Shown: positions 32,620 to 42,893, numbered from the stretch's first letter. The stretch: DNA of 64,000 nt from Bettongia penicillata ogilbyi (GCA_023548195.1 JAJHZJ010000808.1:4817182-4881181); one strand, 5' to 3'. Notes: generated by a model from the sequence alone, not told the origin. Made by a program: numbers and translations.

Positions 32620-33375
32620 GCATTAAATAACATGTATCAGATGAACAGCCAAAGAAGGGAGGTCAATATCATTGGAAAGAGGTCATTAGCAAAGTGCCAC
32701 AGGAATCTCTGTCCTTGATCCAGCTCTACTCAATATTTTTTTATCAGTAACTGATTTTTTATTTATCAGTTAAGTAAGAAAGCTAGCTAATGTATCAGGT
32801 AAGTGCCTCCAGAACCAAAATTCTCTCAATGGGCTGAAATGATGGACCAAATCAAGAATAGGGCTGGGGGTGGACCTATAACTTCACTGGTATAGGGAAA
32901 GCCCAGATAAGAAAATCCCTTTTATCAATACAAATAAATATCTTCTCTACCAATGAAAATAAAATCAATTTTAATAGGGATGATTTATAAATTCCTAAAT
33001 CTAGATTTAAAAATCAGTTGCACAATTATAAGATGGAGGAAATATGGCTTGATATCAGTTTATTTGAAAAAAAAACCTTTGTAATTCTTGGGGTTTTTCA
33101 ATTCTACATGAATCAAGAGTGACGTGGCAGTTAAAAAGGCAGTGTGACCACAGACGATAGAATGTCCATAACCAAAAGAAAGGCAAAAAACCACTGGGCT
33201 CATGTTTTCAGTGTGAGCACATCTCAAGTACTGTGTTCACTTTCAGGCACAAAATTTGAGAAATGATATTACTTTCCTCTTAATGAATATCAATCAGGAT
33301 GATGATGAGACTCAAAGCCAGGCCATAGAAGTACACAATGGATATGACTTGGGAAAGAATATCCTGGTAGAATTC
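32620..33375 (+). mobile_element. L3/CR1-clade LINE fragment, reverse-transcriptase part
   Basis: AAAGTGCCACAGGAATCTCTGTCC and CTACTCAATATTTTTTTATCAG derive from the reverse-transcriptase PQGS...LF.N.FI block. CAGTTGCACAATTATAAGATGG and GTGACGTGGCAGTTAAAAAGGC are later coding landmarks, and CAAAGCCAGGCCATA follows. No frame is open. It is oriented opposite to the L3 fragment just upstream. Confidence 0.8.
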
Positions 33376-33840
33376 AGCAGCACTATGGTGTAATGGTATA
33401 ATGCAAAGAGCAATAGACTTAGAGTAAAAGAATATATAAACATATAATGTAAAAGAGTACTAATAAATCCAGAAGAGTCTTTAGTACTTAGCACTTATCA
33501 AGTACCAAGTACTCGGTAAGTATTTATAGTACTAATAAGTACATAAGTACTAATAAATTAAGTGCTAACCAGTACTTATTAAGTATTAATGCTACTGATA
33601 ATTACTTAAGGACTAATAAATAAGTACTAAACAAATACTAATTAGTACTTAGTAAGGACTTAGTACTTATTAGCTGTATGGCCTTAGACAAGTCACTTAA
33701 ATCACTCTAAGTTTCAAGTGACCTATTTGTCTAATGGGGATACCATACTAATAGGACTTATATTATATGGTGTTTAATGAGATCATATGTTTGAAGGATT
33801 CTGCAAATTTTAAAATGTGGTACAAAACATCATTTATTAT
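33376..33840 (+). mobile_element. SINE with expanded internal repeat
   Basis: The head (GCACTATGGTGTAATGGTATAATGC) lies at 33380-33425. The body resumes at about 33668 with TTAGCTGTATGGCCTTAGAC and runs to TCTGCAAATTTTAAAATGTGG. The roughly 240 bp between them replace the few bases normally found there with an AGTACT/AATAAGTACT array. Confidence 0.75.
33425..33672. repeat. Degenerate palindromic AGTACTTATTA array
   Basis: It consists of many imperfect copies of AGTACTTATTA and its complement (AATAAGTACT), such as TAGTACTAATAAGTACATAAGTAC. Both orientations interleave. It lies exactly within the SINE. Confidence 0.85.
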
Positions 33841-33841
33841 C

Positions 33842-34106
33842 TATTTTTGCTGTTGTCCAGTCATTTCACCCATATCTGATTCTTTGTGACCCCATTTTGG
33901 GGTTTTCTTGCCAAAGAAACTGAAGTGGTTTGTCATTTCCTTCTTCAGCTCATTTTACAGAAGAGGAAACTGAGGCAAACAGGTTTAAGTGACTTGCTCA
34001 GGGTCACATAGCTATTAAATATCTGAGGAAAGATTTGAAATCACAAAGATGAGTCTTCCTGACTCCAGCCTGGCACTCTACCCACTGTACCACCCAGCTT
34101 CCCCTT
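33842..34106 (-). mobile_element. tRNA-headed SINE with long tail
   Basis: Inverted: TTGTCCAGTCATTTCACCC, TTTGTGACCCCATTTTGGGG, TTTGTCATTTCCTTCTTCAG, AAACTGAGGCAAACAGG, GTCTTCCTGACTCCAGC, ending in the head (CTACCCACTGTACCACCCAG). It abuts the repeat-bearing SINE. Confidence 0.88.
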
Positions 34107-34109
34107 TAT

Positions 34110-34555
34110 TATCTATACTCAATGATTAACACAAATAATTCTTCACCAAAAAAATTATAATCACACATACACATACTGGGTAGGAACCCAACCCAGAAAC
34201 CCTCTCCTTCTGGTTCTTTAAATGGAATACTAAAAGAATTATTGGCAGAGAAAAAATGGCAAGGATATAATGGGAGTTTCAATCCAAGTGGGTCAGAAGA
34301 ACTGTTCCAATACTCTGGCAGTGACAAATTTCTTCTCTCACTTTGAAAAGTAACAAGAGATCTAATTGGCTAAGAGCTGGTCCAACATGAAAAATAAAAA
34401 GGAGGCCTTACTATGCACTTGGCAATGAGGTAAGGAAAAATATCCTTTGAGGATTTACCTCACTAAAACATACTAGAGAAAGTTAATTAAGAAAAGGTAA
34501 TTAAGGGATGTATATTTGCAAGGGAAACATTCGTTAAGGGGTAACTCCTTCCATA
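34110..34555. other. Unrecognised sequence
   Basis: Nothing recognised. Confidence 0.4.
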
Positions 34556-34682
34556 GAATTATAAACTGAATGACACCTGGTCTCTTTGGGCCTCCATTTC
34601 CTCATCTGCAAAATCAGGCAGCTGAATTGAAACAACTATAGAAGGTCCCTTTTAGCCCCAAACTTTGTGATCCTATGACATT
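34556..34682 (+). mobile_element. MIR-like SINE 3' half
   Basis: It has CTGGTCTCTTTGGGCCTCCATTTCCTCATCTGC followed by GGTCCCTTTTAGCCCC and TGTGATCCTATGACA. Confidence 0.75.
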
Positions 34683-34689
34683 AGGTTAC

Positions 34690-35540
34690 ATGGGAATGGA
34701 CTTTCGGTGGAAGGAGGGAAATAAGTATTCAGGTCACATTCATCATTTTTGCTGCAGTCCCACAATGGAAGGTATCCTGCATTTCATAATTGCATACACA
34801 TCACAGCAGAAAGAAATAGCAACAAATAACGCAGGATTCTGAACGCTGCTGGAGAACTGGCCCTTGGCACCCCTAAGCCATATCTCATTTTAAAGTTATA
34901 TAAATGTAAACTTCTTCTGTCTTCATCGTATCTGCCAAAAGTTACAAATGTCTGAGCTCTGATGTTTGAATAGTTACCGCAATTCTATTTATATAATTAT
35001 TCCATTGGAAATATTAAGCAATTTTCAGTTTAATTAAATGAGAAGAGTTGAACTGCTACAAAGTAACACCAAAATAACCTAGGACTCATTAAACAATAGA
35101 CTAAAATGTTATATTGGTACAGACGTAGAATGATCATTTTTAATGAATATCGAAATGGCCTCGAAAGTCCCTGCCTTAGCTGAAATTCTAGTATTCCACT
35201 TTCCTAGTGGTAGAATTTGCACACCATTACAAATAATATAACAGACACTGCTAAAACAAGATAGTCTCACCATGAAACTATTTAGTTCATTAGTAACTTT
35301 TGGGGTCCTTGTCAAACGCTGAACTTGGCACTAGGAGAAGACGCAAAAGGAATCCCAGATAGGTGTTCTCTCCCCAAAGTGTGCGCAATCAATATTGAAA
35401 AGAAAAAATAAAAAAAAGCCACAAACCTACTCTTAAGAAAAATAAAAGTATTCAGCTTTTTGAAAGAGTTTTATGACAAACTGTTTATATCACAGTCATT
35501 TCCAAATGTCGACATCATAGAACTACCACTGTGACAAAGA
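34690..35540. other. Unrecognised sequence
   Basis: Nothing recognised; a 68-codon minus-strand frame at 35109-35315 has no domain. Confidence 0.4.
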
Positions 35541-35544
35541 AAAG

Positions 35545-35760
35545 CAACTACTAATCCCTAACATTTATAAAGCGCATTAAGTTTTCTGCAAAGCACCTTC
35601 AAGGGGTATCTCATTTGATCTCCCAAGATGAGGCAAGTGAGGCTGAGCAAGGAAAAGTGAGTTGCCTAGGGTTCCAGAGCTAATATCAGGTGGGACTGAA
35701 ACCCAGATCTTCCTGACTTCAATTCCAAAGCTCTATCTGTTATGCCAAGTTTCCCAGTTA
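35545..35760 (-). mobile_element. CORE-type SINE
   Basis: Inverted: CTAACATTTATAAAGCGC, GGTATCTCATTTGATCTCCC, AGTTGCCTAGGGTTCCAGAGC, CCAGATCTTCCTGACTTC, and a head ending GCTCTATCTGTTATGCC. Confidence 0.8.
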
Positions 35761-35935
35761 AGTAAAACTGATAGAAGAAAATGATCACATCTGACAGTGT
35801 ATGCAACACTCTGCTTCCATAGTTACCCACCTCTCCACTGAGAATAAGGAAATATAGGAACTAATATGAATCTAATGGAATGACGAAGGGGACAATTTCA
35901 GAGAAATATGGGACGACTTCCATGAACTGATGCAT

Positions 35936-36246
35936 GTGTGTTCGTCCTTTGTTGCCGAAGAAGACCATGCCATCAGAGAAATGATGACATGACTTGCACT
36001 TGACTTTTTTTGAGTGAGGGAGGGCTGTGCAGGTCACCAGTCTTACTTCTCTTCCAGAGCCATCTGAATCCAGTGACCAGATATTCATCAGGATGACTGG
36101 AGATAACCCAGGATGAGGCAATTGGGTTAAGTGATTTGTCCAAGGTCACACAGCTAGTGAGTGTTAAATGTCTGAGGTTGAGATTTGAACTCAGGTCCTC
36201 CTGACTCCTTTACTGGTGCTCTATGCACTGCACCACCTAGCTGCCC
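35936..36246 (-). mobile_element. Composite SINE with tRNA-like head
   Basis: On the minus strand the head is CTATGCACTGCACCACCTAGCTGCC (36220-36245), with body AGGTCACACAGCTAGTGAGTG. It is joined to a distinct segment of about 160 bp (CGTCCTTTGTTGCCGAAGAAG, CTCTTCCAGAGCCATC, CATCAGGATGACTGGAGATAACC) not found in the other SINEs here. Confidence 0.8.
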
Positions 36247-36530
36247 CAGATATTGTGATCAATGACCAAAGACTGCATGTGGGAGTGAAGGTAATAACTC
36301 CAAGGTTGTAAGACTGATTGACTGGATAGATGGTGGAGTCTTCAAGAGAAAGTCTGAAGAAGGAAGTGATGCACTGGGACCTGACTGAAATATTGAAAGG
36401 CTCCACAGATCAAGATGTCCAAAAGACAACTGGTGATGATATGGAAGCACAGGCAACCCATGGAGCTGAGAGGTCTTCAAAATGAGAGGGTAGAGACAAG
36501 GATGAAGGCCCAGGATAGAGGTATGAGCAA
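36247..36530 (-). mobile_element. Probable L2 internal fragment
   Basis: ATCAAGATGTCCAAAAGACAACTGG, ATGGAAGCACAGGC, CATGGAGCTGAGAGGTC and AGGCCCAGGATAGAGG follow the order of antisense L2 coding sequence. No frame is open. Confidence 0.5.
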
Positions 36531-36613
36531 TATAGAGTGAAGTGAACAGAAGTAGGAAACAGTTTATGCAATAACATTTTTCTCTATAAAACAGATAACC
36601 TTGAAAGGGTTAA

Positions 36614-36728
36614 GTTGGGTGGAGAACCTGTGGCCTCCAGGCCACATGTAGCTCTCTAGGTCCTCAAGTGCAGCCCTTTGACTGAATCCAAGCTTCACAG
36701 AACAAATCCCCTTAGAAAAAGGGGATTT
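36614..36728 (+). mobile_element. hAT-like MITE, left half
   Basis: GTTGGGTGGAGAACCTGTGGCCTCCAGGCCACATG leads into CTCTAGGTCCTCAAGTGCAGCCCTTTGACTGAATCC and ACAGAACAAATCCCCTTA. The same sequence, inverted, forms the right part of the element at 62484-62635. The right half is missing here, replaced from about 36726 by AATC/AATT-rich simple sequence. Confidence 0.75.
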
Positions 36729-36782
36729 AATCAATTCAATCAATGGAATTTAATCAATCAATTTAATTCAATTTAATCAGTG
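36726..36782. repeat. Imperfect AATC/AATT repeat
   Basis: TTTAATCAATTCAATCAATGG and related units, reiterated where the MITE breaks off. Confidence 0.75.
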
Positions 36783-37295
36783 ACATGCCCAGCCACTAGC
36801 CTCCAGGACTCATAATGAAACATGCTTCCTATGTCCTGAAGAGAGGTGATAGATTCAGGGTGCAGAATAATGCATATTTCTTTTTGGACATGCCCTGGGC
36901 AGGAATTTGCTTTGCTTGAATAATATTTAATTGTTACTTGGATTTTGTTTTCCTTTCTTTTTCAAAGCGGGAAGGAAGGTAAGAATGAAAAAAAACAATT
37001 TTTGATAATTGAAAGAAATCAAGCTCATTTTTTAAAAAAAGAAAAAATATATATACCTACAATAATATATTCCTATGCATGATCTTTTAGACCTTTTGTA
37101 AAACTAGGATTGTATGAATAATTATGGTAGAAACACTGAGAAACCTCAGGAATAAATCACACTAACAAACCTTCAGGTTCTAGAAGTTCTTCAGGAAAGA
37201 ACAGGATCTTCCTTGGCTAGGGAGGGAAGCCAGATGTTTTCTCTCCTCCTTGTTCCTAACCCTTACAGTAAAATACAAGTAGGATATTTTACCAC
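36783..37295. other. Unrecognised sequence
   Basis: Nothing recognised. Confidence 0.4.
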
Positions 37296-37400
37296 ATGTT
37301 TATCTGATCTTTGATAGACAATAAACTTTGAAGGGCAGAAACTCTCTCATTTATATATTGCAGTCTAGGCTACAGCAATGCCAGGTGGCTTGGGGCTATT
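37296..37400 (+). mobile_element. L2 3' end remnant
   Basis: It has AGACAATAAACTTTGAAGGGCAGAAACTCTC followed by TATATTGCAGTCTAGGCTACAGCAATGCCAGG. Confidence 0.5.
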
Positions 37401-37404
37401 CAAT

Positions 37405-37860
37405 CTAAGCTGCCTGGATGGTCTAAAGAAGGCAAAAGGCATTAAATTTCTCCAAGCTACTTATTGAAAGACATCTGCAAGTTGCCATGAGGTATGATTA
37501 TAAAGTCATGTGAATGTTTTTTAAACAAACATACTAAAACTTATAGCTCCAAGTGATGGCCCCTACCTTCAAAGCGGTGTCGTTAAGAGACGAAAAGGGC
37601 ATTCATTCCAAGAATGCTGCTACTGCTCAAACACTTAGCAACCCTGTTGGCACTGCCTTTGGAGGTTGGGGAACATTCTTTAGAACTTCCCACATTGTGG
37701 CAAATCTTTGTCCTTTGAGAGTATATTTGATTTTTTTGCCACTCTGAGTCTGTTCTGGGGAAGATGGGGGACCAAGGTGGGAAATGCCTTTTACAGGAAA
37801 GTAAACTGAAGCCAAACATTACTGAGGCTGGCCTTTCTCATGTAATTCCTAAACCAGCTG
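37405..37860. other. Unrecognised sequence
   Basis: Nothing recognised. The overlapping frames on both strands at 37553-37819 shadow one another and have no domain. Confidence 0.4.
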
Positions 37861-37864
37861 AAAA

Positions 37865-38120
37865 GAGTAACAGTGATAATAATGACAGCATTTACATCGG
37901 GTTTTAAGGTTTATAAAGCACTTTACAAGTATTTCATTTGCTCTTCACAACAACCCTGGGAGATAAGTTATGTTACCTCCATTTTTACAGATGAGGAAAC
38001 TGAGGGAAAGAGATCAAATAGCTTATCCAGAGTTAATTATCTAAGTCAGTAATTATCTAAGGCGAAATCTGGACTCGATTCTTCTTGATTCCAGGGTGCA
38101 TCAATATCCATAGCACTACC
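37865..38120 (-). mobile_element. CORE-type SINE
   Basis: Inverted: TTTATAAAGCACTTTACAAGT, CTCTTCACAACAACCCTGGGAG, TTTTTACAGATGAGGAAACTGAGG, and a decayed head. A short internal duplication is visible (TTAATTATCTAAGTCAG / GTAATTATCTAAGG). Confidence 0.82.
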
Positions 38121-38141
38121 TGCCTAAACTACAGACATGTA

Positions 38142-38208
38142 GACACACACACACGCACGCACACACACACACACACATACATACACACACACGCACGCAC
38201 ACACACAG
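38142..38208 (+). repeat. (CA)n microsatellite
   Basis: AC repeat with CGCACG and CATACATA interruptions. Confidence 0.96.
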
Positions 38209-38369
38209 AGTCACCTATTGAACCTGAAGCAAAGCAAAATCAAAATTTTAAATGACTAAGACTAGTCAGGTGTAGAAATAGCCCACTGTAAGAGACGCTC
38301 TATAAATGGAGTGGTCAATGACATTTAACTGAGGTAAAATATGCTGTGTAGTAGCAGCAACAATAACCA

Positions 38370-38560
38370 TGGGAGGCTGCATGGAGTATTCCTCCTAGTC
38401 ATAAAGATCTGGGTTCAAGTCCTGCCTTGGACACATGCTGGCTGGGAGACCCTGGACAACTTCATCTCTCAGCATCCTAGACAATTCTCTAAGACTCTAA
38501 ATTGCAAAGCAGATGCAGACCTACGTCGGTGGAAGGAATTGCCTCTGGATCAATAACAGT
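38370..38560 (+). mobile_element. CORE-type SINE, 5' part
   Basis: It has GGGAGGCTGCATGGAGTATTCC, TAAAGATCTGGGTTCAAGTCCTGCC, GGCTGGGAGACCCTGGACAAC and CTCTAAGACTCTAAATTGC. Confidence 0.75.
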
Positions 38561-38589
38561 AGTTCCCCCCACCCATGCTTGTAAAAAGA

Positions 38590-38800
38590 AAAATCAGGAA
38601 CTAATTTTATATAGTTCTTTAAAATTTACAAAAATGCTTTCTTCACAAGAACTCTGTGAAGCTAATTAGTGCCTATACAGCGCACTAGTGACATGAGTAA
38701 AGCTTAAAATTGGCACTGAGCCTTTCAGGACACCCTATGTTATCATCATCATTTTACAGACAAGGAAACAGAGTTAAAGCTTTTATATATTCTGTCCAAG
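38590..38800 (-). mobile_element. SINE remnant
   Basis: Inverted: TTTTATATAGTTCTTTAAAATTTAC, CTTCACAAGAACTCTGTG and, after an unrelated patch, ATCATTTTACAGACAAGGAAACAGAG. Confidence 0.6.
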
Positions 38801-38831
38801 GTCTGTCTGTCTGTCTCTGTCTCTCTCTATA

Positions 38832-38862
<31 letters not shown>
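38801..38862 (+). repeat. (TCTG)n / (CT)n / (CA)n compound microsatellite
   Basis: GTCTGTCTGTCTGTCTCTGT then CTCTCTCTATAT then about 17 CA units. Confidence 0.95.
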
Positions 38863-38866
<4 letters not shown>

Positions 38867-38879
38867 AATAACAAGTCTG

Positions 38880-39132
38880 AGTTTCTTCTGTAAAATCAAG
38901 ATAATATTACAGTATCTACCTCATCATAAAAATCAAATGAGGTAAAATGATAGCTATTACTGTCATTATTATAAAGCACTTTGAGATTTGTAAAATGCTT
39001 TACATTTATCATTTCATTTGATCCTCATAATAACCTGCTAATGTAGATGCTATTATCCCCATTTTCCAGATAAGGAAACTGAGGCTTAGGAAGGTCAAAT
39101 GACTTAGACAAACTAAAGTCTGAGGCAAGACT
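38880..39132. mobile_element. SINE fragments, plus then minus
   Basis: Plus-strand piece at 38880-38945 (GTTTCTTCTGTAAAATCAAG, ACCTCATCATAAAAATCAAATGAGG). Minus-strand element at 38950-39132 (TAAAGCACTTTGAGATTTG, ATCCTCATAATAACCTGC, CATTTTCCAGATAAGGAAACTGAGG). Confidence 0.75.
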
Positions 39133-39134
39133 TA

Positions 39135-39495
39135 AACACAGATACTCCAGAATTCTTGTGCAAACTTCAAACCAAATAACAAATACCAACCAGCTAATCT
39201 GATATTCAAGAAATGGTATTTAAAAAAAGATGGACAAATACTATGGAGCTTAAAATAAAGGCACATCCAAAGATGCTGGGTCTCTTCAGCACTGTCCAAG
39301 AGATAACGAGGATGTCTAGTCACTGGAAGGAAGATTCTGTGACAGAAGTAGGCTCATTCCACAAGGTTCTGTTGTAGCCTGCAACAAATATGGTACCCTC
39401 AAGATCATTAAACTCCCTTTATTTGCACTGAATGTCCATGATTAAAATTTTCAGTTTCCCAGATATTTCAGTCCTACAGGGTACCAGCAAAGGTT
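39135..39495. other. Unrecognised sequence
   Basis: Nothing recognised. Confidence 0.4.
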
Positions 39496-39690
39496 CATAG
39501 GTTTAGAACAGGAGGACATCTCAAACTCAACCCACTAGTCTTATAAATGAGAAAACTGAAGTCCAGAGAGTTTAAGTGACTGCCCACAGAGGATCACAAC
39601 TCTTAAGTACCTAGGGCAAGATTTGAAACCAGATCTTCCTGACTGTAGACCCAGAAGTCTATCCACTACAGTACGTTGCCTCTCCTCATG
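39496..39690 (-). mobile_element. CORE-type SINE
   Basis: Inverted: ATGAGAAAACTGAAGTCCAGAG, AGATTTGAAACCAGATCTTCCTGAC and head CTATCCACTACAGTACGTTGCC. Confidence 0.8.
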
Positions 39691-40503
39691 CTGCAATCCC
39701 CCAAGGTCAATTAACATAATCAATATTCCATTCTGCTAAGAGTGAGTCACTCTGGGGGTGGAGCCAAGATGGTAGAGTAGAAGAATGGACCTGTAGAAGC
39801 TCTCTTCCCATAGCTCATAAAATACCTGTAAAAAATGACTCTAAACAAATTCTAGAGAGCAGCAGAAGCCACAAAATGAGAGAACCCAAGACAGCCTGCA
39901 AGGTCAACAGGAAAGAGCTATCACACCTGGCTCAAAGGAGAGAGCAGCCCAGCACTGGCCGAGCAACACAGCACAGACAGGACTGGAGCAGACTTCAGGG
40001 CATGGAATCACAGGTAGCAGCTACAGCTTCCAGATTTCTCAACCTGCAAATGCCAAAAACAACTTCACAGGTCAGTAAGAAAGCTCTTTCACCTAGGTGA
40101 GAGGGGAACCCAATCTGGCCCCAGACCCAGTCCCAGGGCAGCAGCAACATCCACTTTAGACCCAAGAGGAATCAAGCAGCTGATCTGGGTCTCAGTCCTG
40201 AGTGGCAGTCCTGGGATGAGGAGGAGCAGCAGTGGCATGATAGAGCTGGTGGTGGCAGTGCAAAGGAAACCCTATTTGCAGTTCCAGGGCAGAAAAGGGT
40301 GCTTGTGGTTGCTCACAGACCAGAGTGCAGGTCAGCAGAGGAGTAAACTCCTCTCCCTTGATTGTGCCACCTTGGAGGAATGGAGAACTTGCAGGTCCCT
40401 AGAGATATCTCAGAGAACAACTGCACAAAACCTCTGAAGCCTAGGGTAGTACACTCTCCACTTTTTGACAAAGGACTCAAAAGTCAAGTAGCTGACAGGG
40501 AAA

Positions 40504-41636
40504 ATGCCCAAAAGGGGAGGGGGGGCAGAAATAAGACTATAGAAGGTTACTTTCTTGATGAACAGGTATTTTCTTTCATCCTTTCAGATGAGGAAAAATA
40601 ATCCATACCATCAGAGGAAGACATAAAAGGCAAGGCTTCTACATCCAAAACCTCCCAAAAAAATCTGCAGTGATCTCAGGCCATGGAAGTGCTCAAAATG
40701 GATTTTGAAAATCAAGTAAGAGAGGTAGAGGAAAACTTGGGAAGAGAAATGAGAGCAATCCAAGCAAATCATGACAAGCAAATCAACAGCTTGGTAAAGG
40801 AGACCCAAAAACATGCTGAAGAAAAATAACACTTTTAAAAATAGACAAACCCAAATGGCAAAAAAGGTCCAAAAAGCCAATGAAAAGAAGAATGCTTTTA
40901 AAAGCAGAATTGGCCAAATGGAAAAGGAGGTTCAAAACTCAATGAAGAAAACAGGTCTTTAAAAATTAGAATGGAGCAAATAGAAGCTAATGACTTTATG
41001 GGAAACTAAGAAATTATAAAACAAAACCAAAAGAATAAAAAAATAGAAGACAATGTGAAATATCTCATAGGAACAACAACTGACCTGGAAAATAGACCCA
41101 GGGGAGAGCATTTAAAAATTATTGTTCTACCTAAAAATCATGATCAATAAAAGAGCCTAGATACCATCTTCCAAGAAATTATCAAGGAACACTGCCATGA
41201 TATTCTAGACCCAGAGGGTAAAACAGAAATGGAAAGAATTCATCAATCACCTCCTGAAAGAGATCCCAAAAGGAAAATTCCTAGCCAAATCCCACAGTTC
41301 CCAGGTCAAGGAGAAAATATTACAAGCAGCCAGAAAGAAACAACTCAAGTATGATGGAAATACAATCAGGATAACACAGGATTTAGAAGCTTCTACATTA
41401 AGGGATCAAAGGGCTTGGAATATGATATTCCAGAAGTCAAAGAAGATAGAATTAAAACCAAGAATCATCTACCCAGAAAAACTGAGTATAATATTCAGGG
41501 GAAGAAACGGAATTTCAATGAAAGAGAAGACTCACAAGCATTCTTGTTGAAAAGACCAGAGCTAAATAGAAATTTGACTTTCATATATAAGAATCAAGAG
41601 AAACATGAAAAGGTAAATAGGAAAGAGAAGACTTAA
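40504..41636 (+). pseudogene. Broken HAL1 ORF1 (copy 2)
   Basis: ATGCCCAAAAGGGGAGG begins the frame at 40504. Stops and frameshifts interrupt it, for example TAA in GAGGAAAAATAATCC near 40600, a shift near 40815 and TGATCAATAAAAGAG near 41148. The last open part (41415-41636, 73 codons) contains the end of the C-terminal domain (HLPRKTEYN in place of the YPAKLS region, then FLLKRPELNRN) and ends KVNRKEKT at a TAA. That ending is found out of frame in copy 1, which shows the likely ancestral C terminus. Not functional. Confidence 0.85.
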
Positions 41637-41734
41637 GAAATTCATTAAAGTTGGACTGTTTACATTCCTATATGGAAAGATGTTATTTGTAACTCATAAG
41701 ACCTTTTCCAGTTTTAGGGTCATTAGGAGGAATA

Positions 41735-41880
41735 CACATAACACACACACACATGAAGGTACATGTGGGCATGTATGTATGTGTACATTATTTATGTGTG
41801 GATATGTATATGTACGTGGGTCTATGTGTGTGTATATATATACATACATACTCATATATATGTATACATAGAGGGCATAG
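41735..41880 (+). repeat. CA/TG/TA-rich tract in HAL1 copy 2 3' UTR
   Basis: ACACACACAC, then GTATGTATGTGTACAT, then TGTGTGTATATATATACATACATA. It corresponds in position to the CA-rich tract of copy 1, so it is probably inherited from the family. Confidence 0.9.
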
Positions 41881-42534
41881 GCTGAGCTGAATATGAAGGG
41901 AGGATACCTAAAAAAAATAAAATTTACTCTTGAGTGGAATGTACTAGGAGTAAGAGAAAGGGAGAGGTAGAATGTAGCAGATTATCTTACATAAAAGAGG
42001 GAAGAAAGAGCTTTTACAATGGAGTGGAAGCAGGGGAGACGAAAGGAAGTAAGTGAGCCTTACTTTCATGGGAGTTGGTTTAAGGAGGGAATAACACACA
42101 CTCAATTGGACATGGAAATCTATTTTATCCTGCAAGAAGGCAAGGGGAAAGTGGATGGAAGAGAGAAAATAATAGAAGGGACAGCAAATTGAGGAAAGAG
42201 ATAAACAGAAGCAAACACTATTGTGGGAGGACAGGTCAAGGGAGAGAATGGAATAAATGGAGGGCAGGATAGGACACAGGGAAATGTGGTTAGTCTTTTA
42301 CAACCTAGCTACTATGGAAGTGCTTTGCAATGTTACACATGTATGAGCTATATTGAATTGCCTGTTTTCTCAATGAGTGGGTGGAAAGGAAGGAAGGGAG
42401 AGAATATGAAACTCAAAGCTTTAATAATGAATGTAAAAAATTGTTTTAGTATGCAACTGGAAATTAAGATATACAGACAATAGGGTACAAATATCTATTT
42501 TGCCCTGCCAGATCTGACCTGAGCTAAACTTAAA

Positions 42535-42838
42535 TCCACCAATAAACTGCTAGGATGAGAGCACCAGAGGATCCCTTTGCCTATAGCTCCCCAACCAGGT
42601 CCCTTGGAACACCACAGGGACGACTCCAAAATGAGAGACTGTGAGCAATCACTTTATGACTTAATCATCTTCCAAGGTGATTGAAGCCTTGAAGGACAAC
42701 ACTTAGTAGGCAAAGTTTTCACGCCTTTCTTTAAAAACCCAATCTTGGTACTCACCTTTACCATAGATCCACTTTATAAATGTTTCAGACAGAGTGGAAT
42801 GCAGAGTGGTCTCTGTCCTCTAGCGATAGACAGCCAAT
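42535..42838. other. Unrecognised sequence
   Basis: Nothing recognised. Confidence 0.4.
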
Positions 42839-42839
42839 A

Positions 42840-42892
42840 TATCAAATGAGATCATTTGTGTGAAGTGATTTGCAAAACTTAAGAACCCTATA
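42840..42892 (+). mobile_element. SINE 3' end remnant
   Basis: TCAAATGAGATCATTTGTGTGAAGTGATTTGC resembles the end of the CORE-type SINEs. Confidence 0.5.
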
Positions 42893-42893
42893 G

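Larger units (their letters stand above)
35840..36600 (+). mobile_element. Old L1 3' fragment split by other elements
   Basis: Part 1 (about 35845-35934) has TGAATCTAATGGAATGACGAAGG and CATGAACTGATGCA. Part 2 (about 36536-36600) picks up with GAGTGAAGTGAACAGAAGTAGG. In the intact family these two motifs are adjacent. The 600 bp between them hold a composite SINE and an antisense L2-like block. Confidence 0.65.
39754..42530 (+). mobile_element. HAL1-like (half-L1) retrotransposon, degraded copy 2
   Basis: The 5' end is GGGGGTGGAGCCAAGATGGTAGAGTAG, matching copy 1. A leader of about 750 bp precedes a broken ORF1. The 3' UTR opens with GGACTGTTTACATTCCTATATGG, the same as copy 1, and has a CA/TG/TA-rich tract (41735-41880) at the equivalent position. 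No ORF2 sequence is present. Similarity is lost at about 42530, around a CCTGCCAGATCTGACC block that matches 17565-17575 of copy 1, and no poly-A or target-site duplication is evident. The 3' end is therefore truncated or rearranged. Confidence 0.82.
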
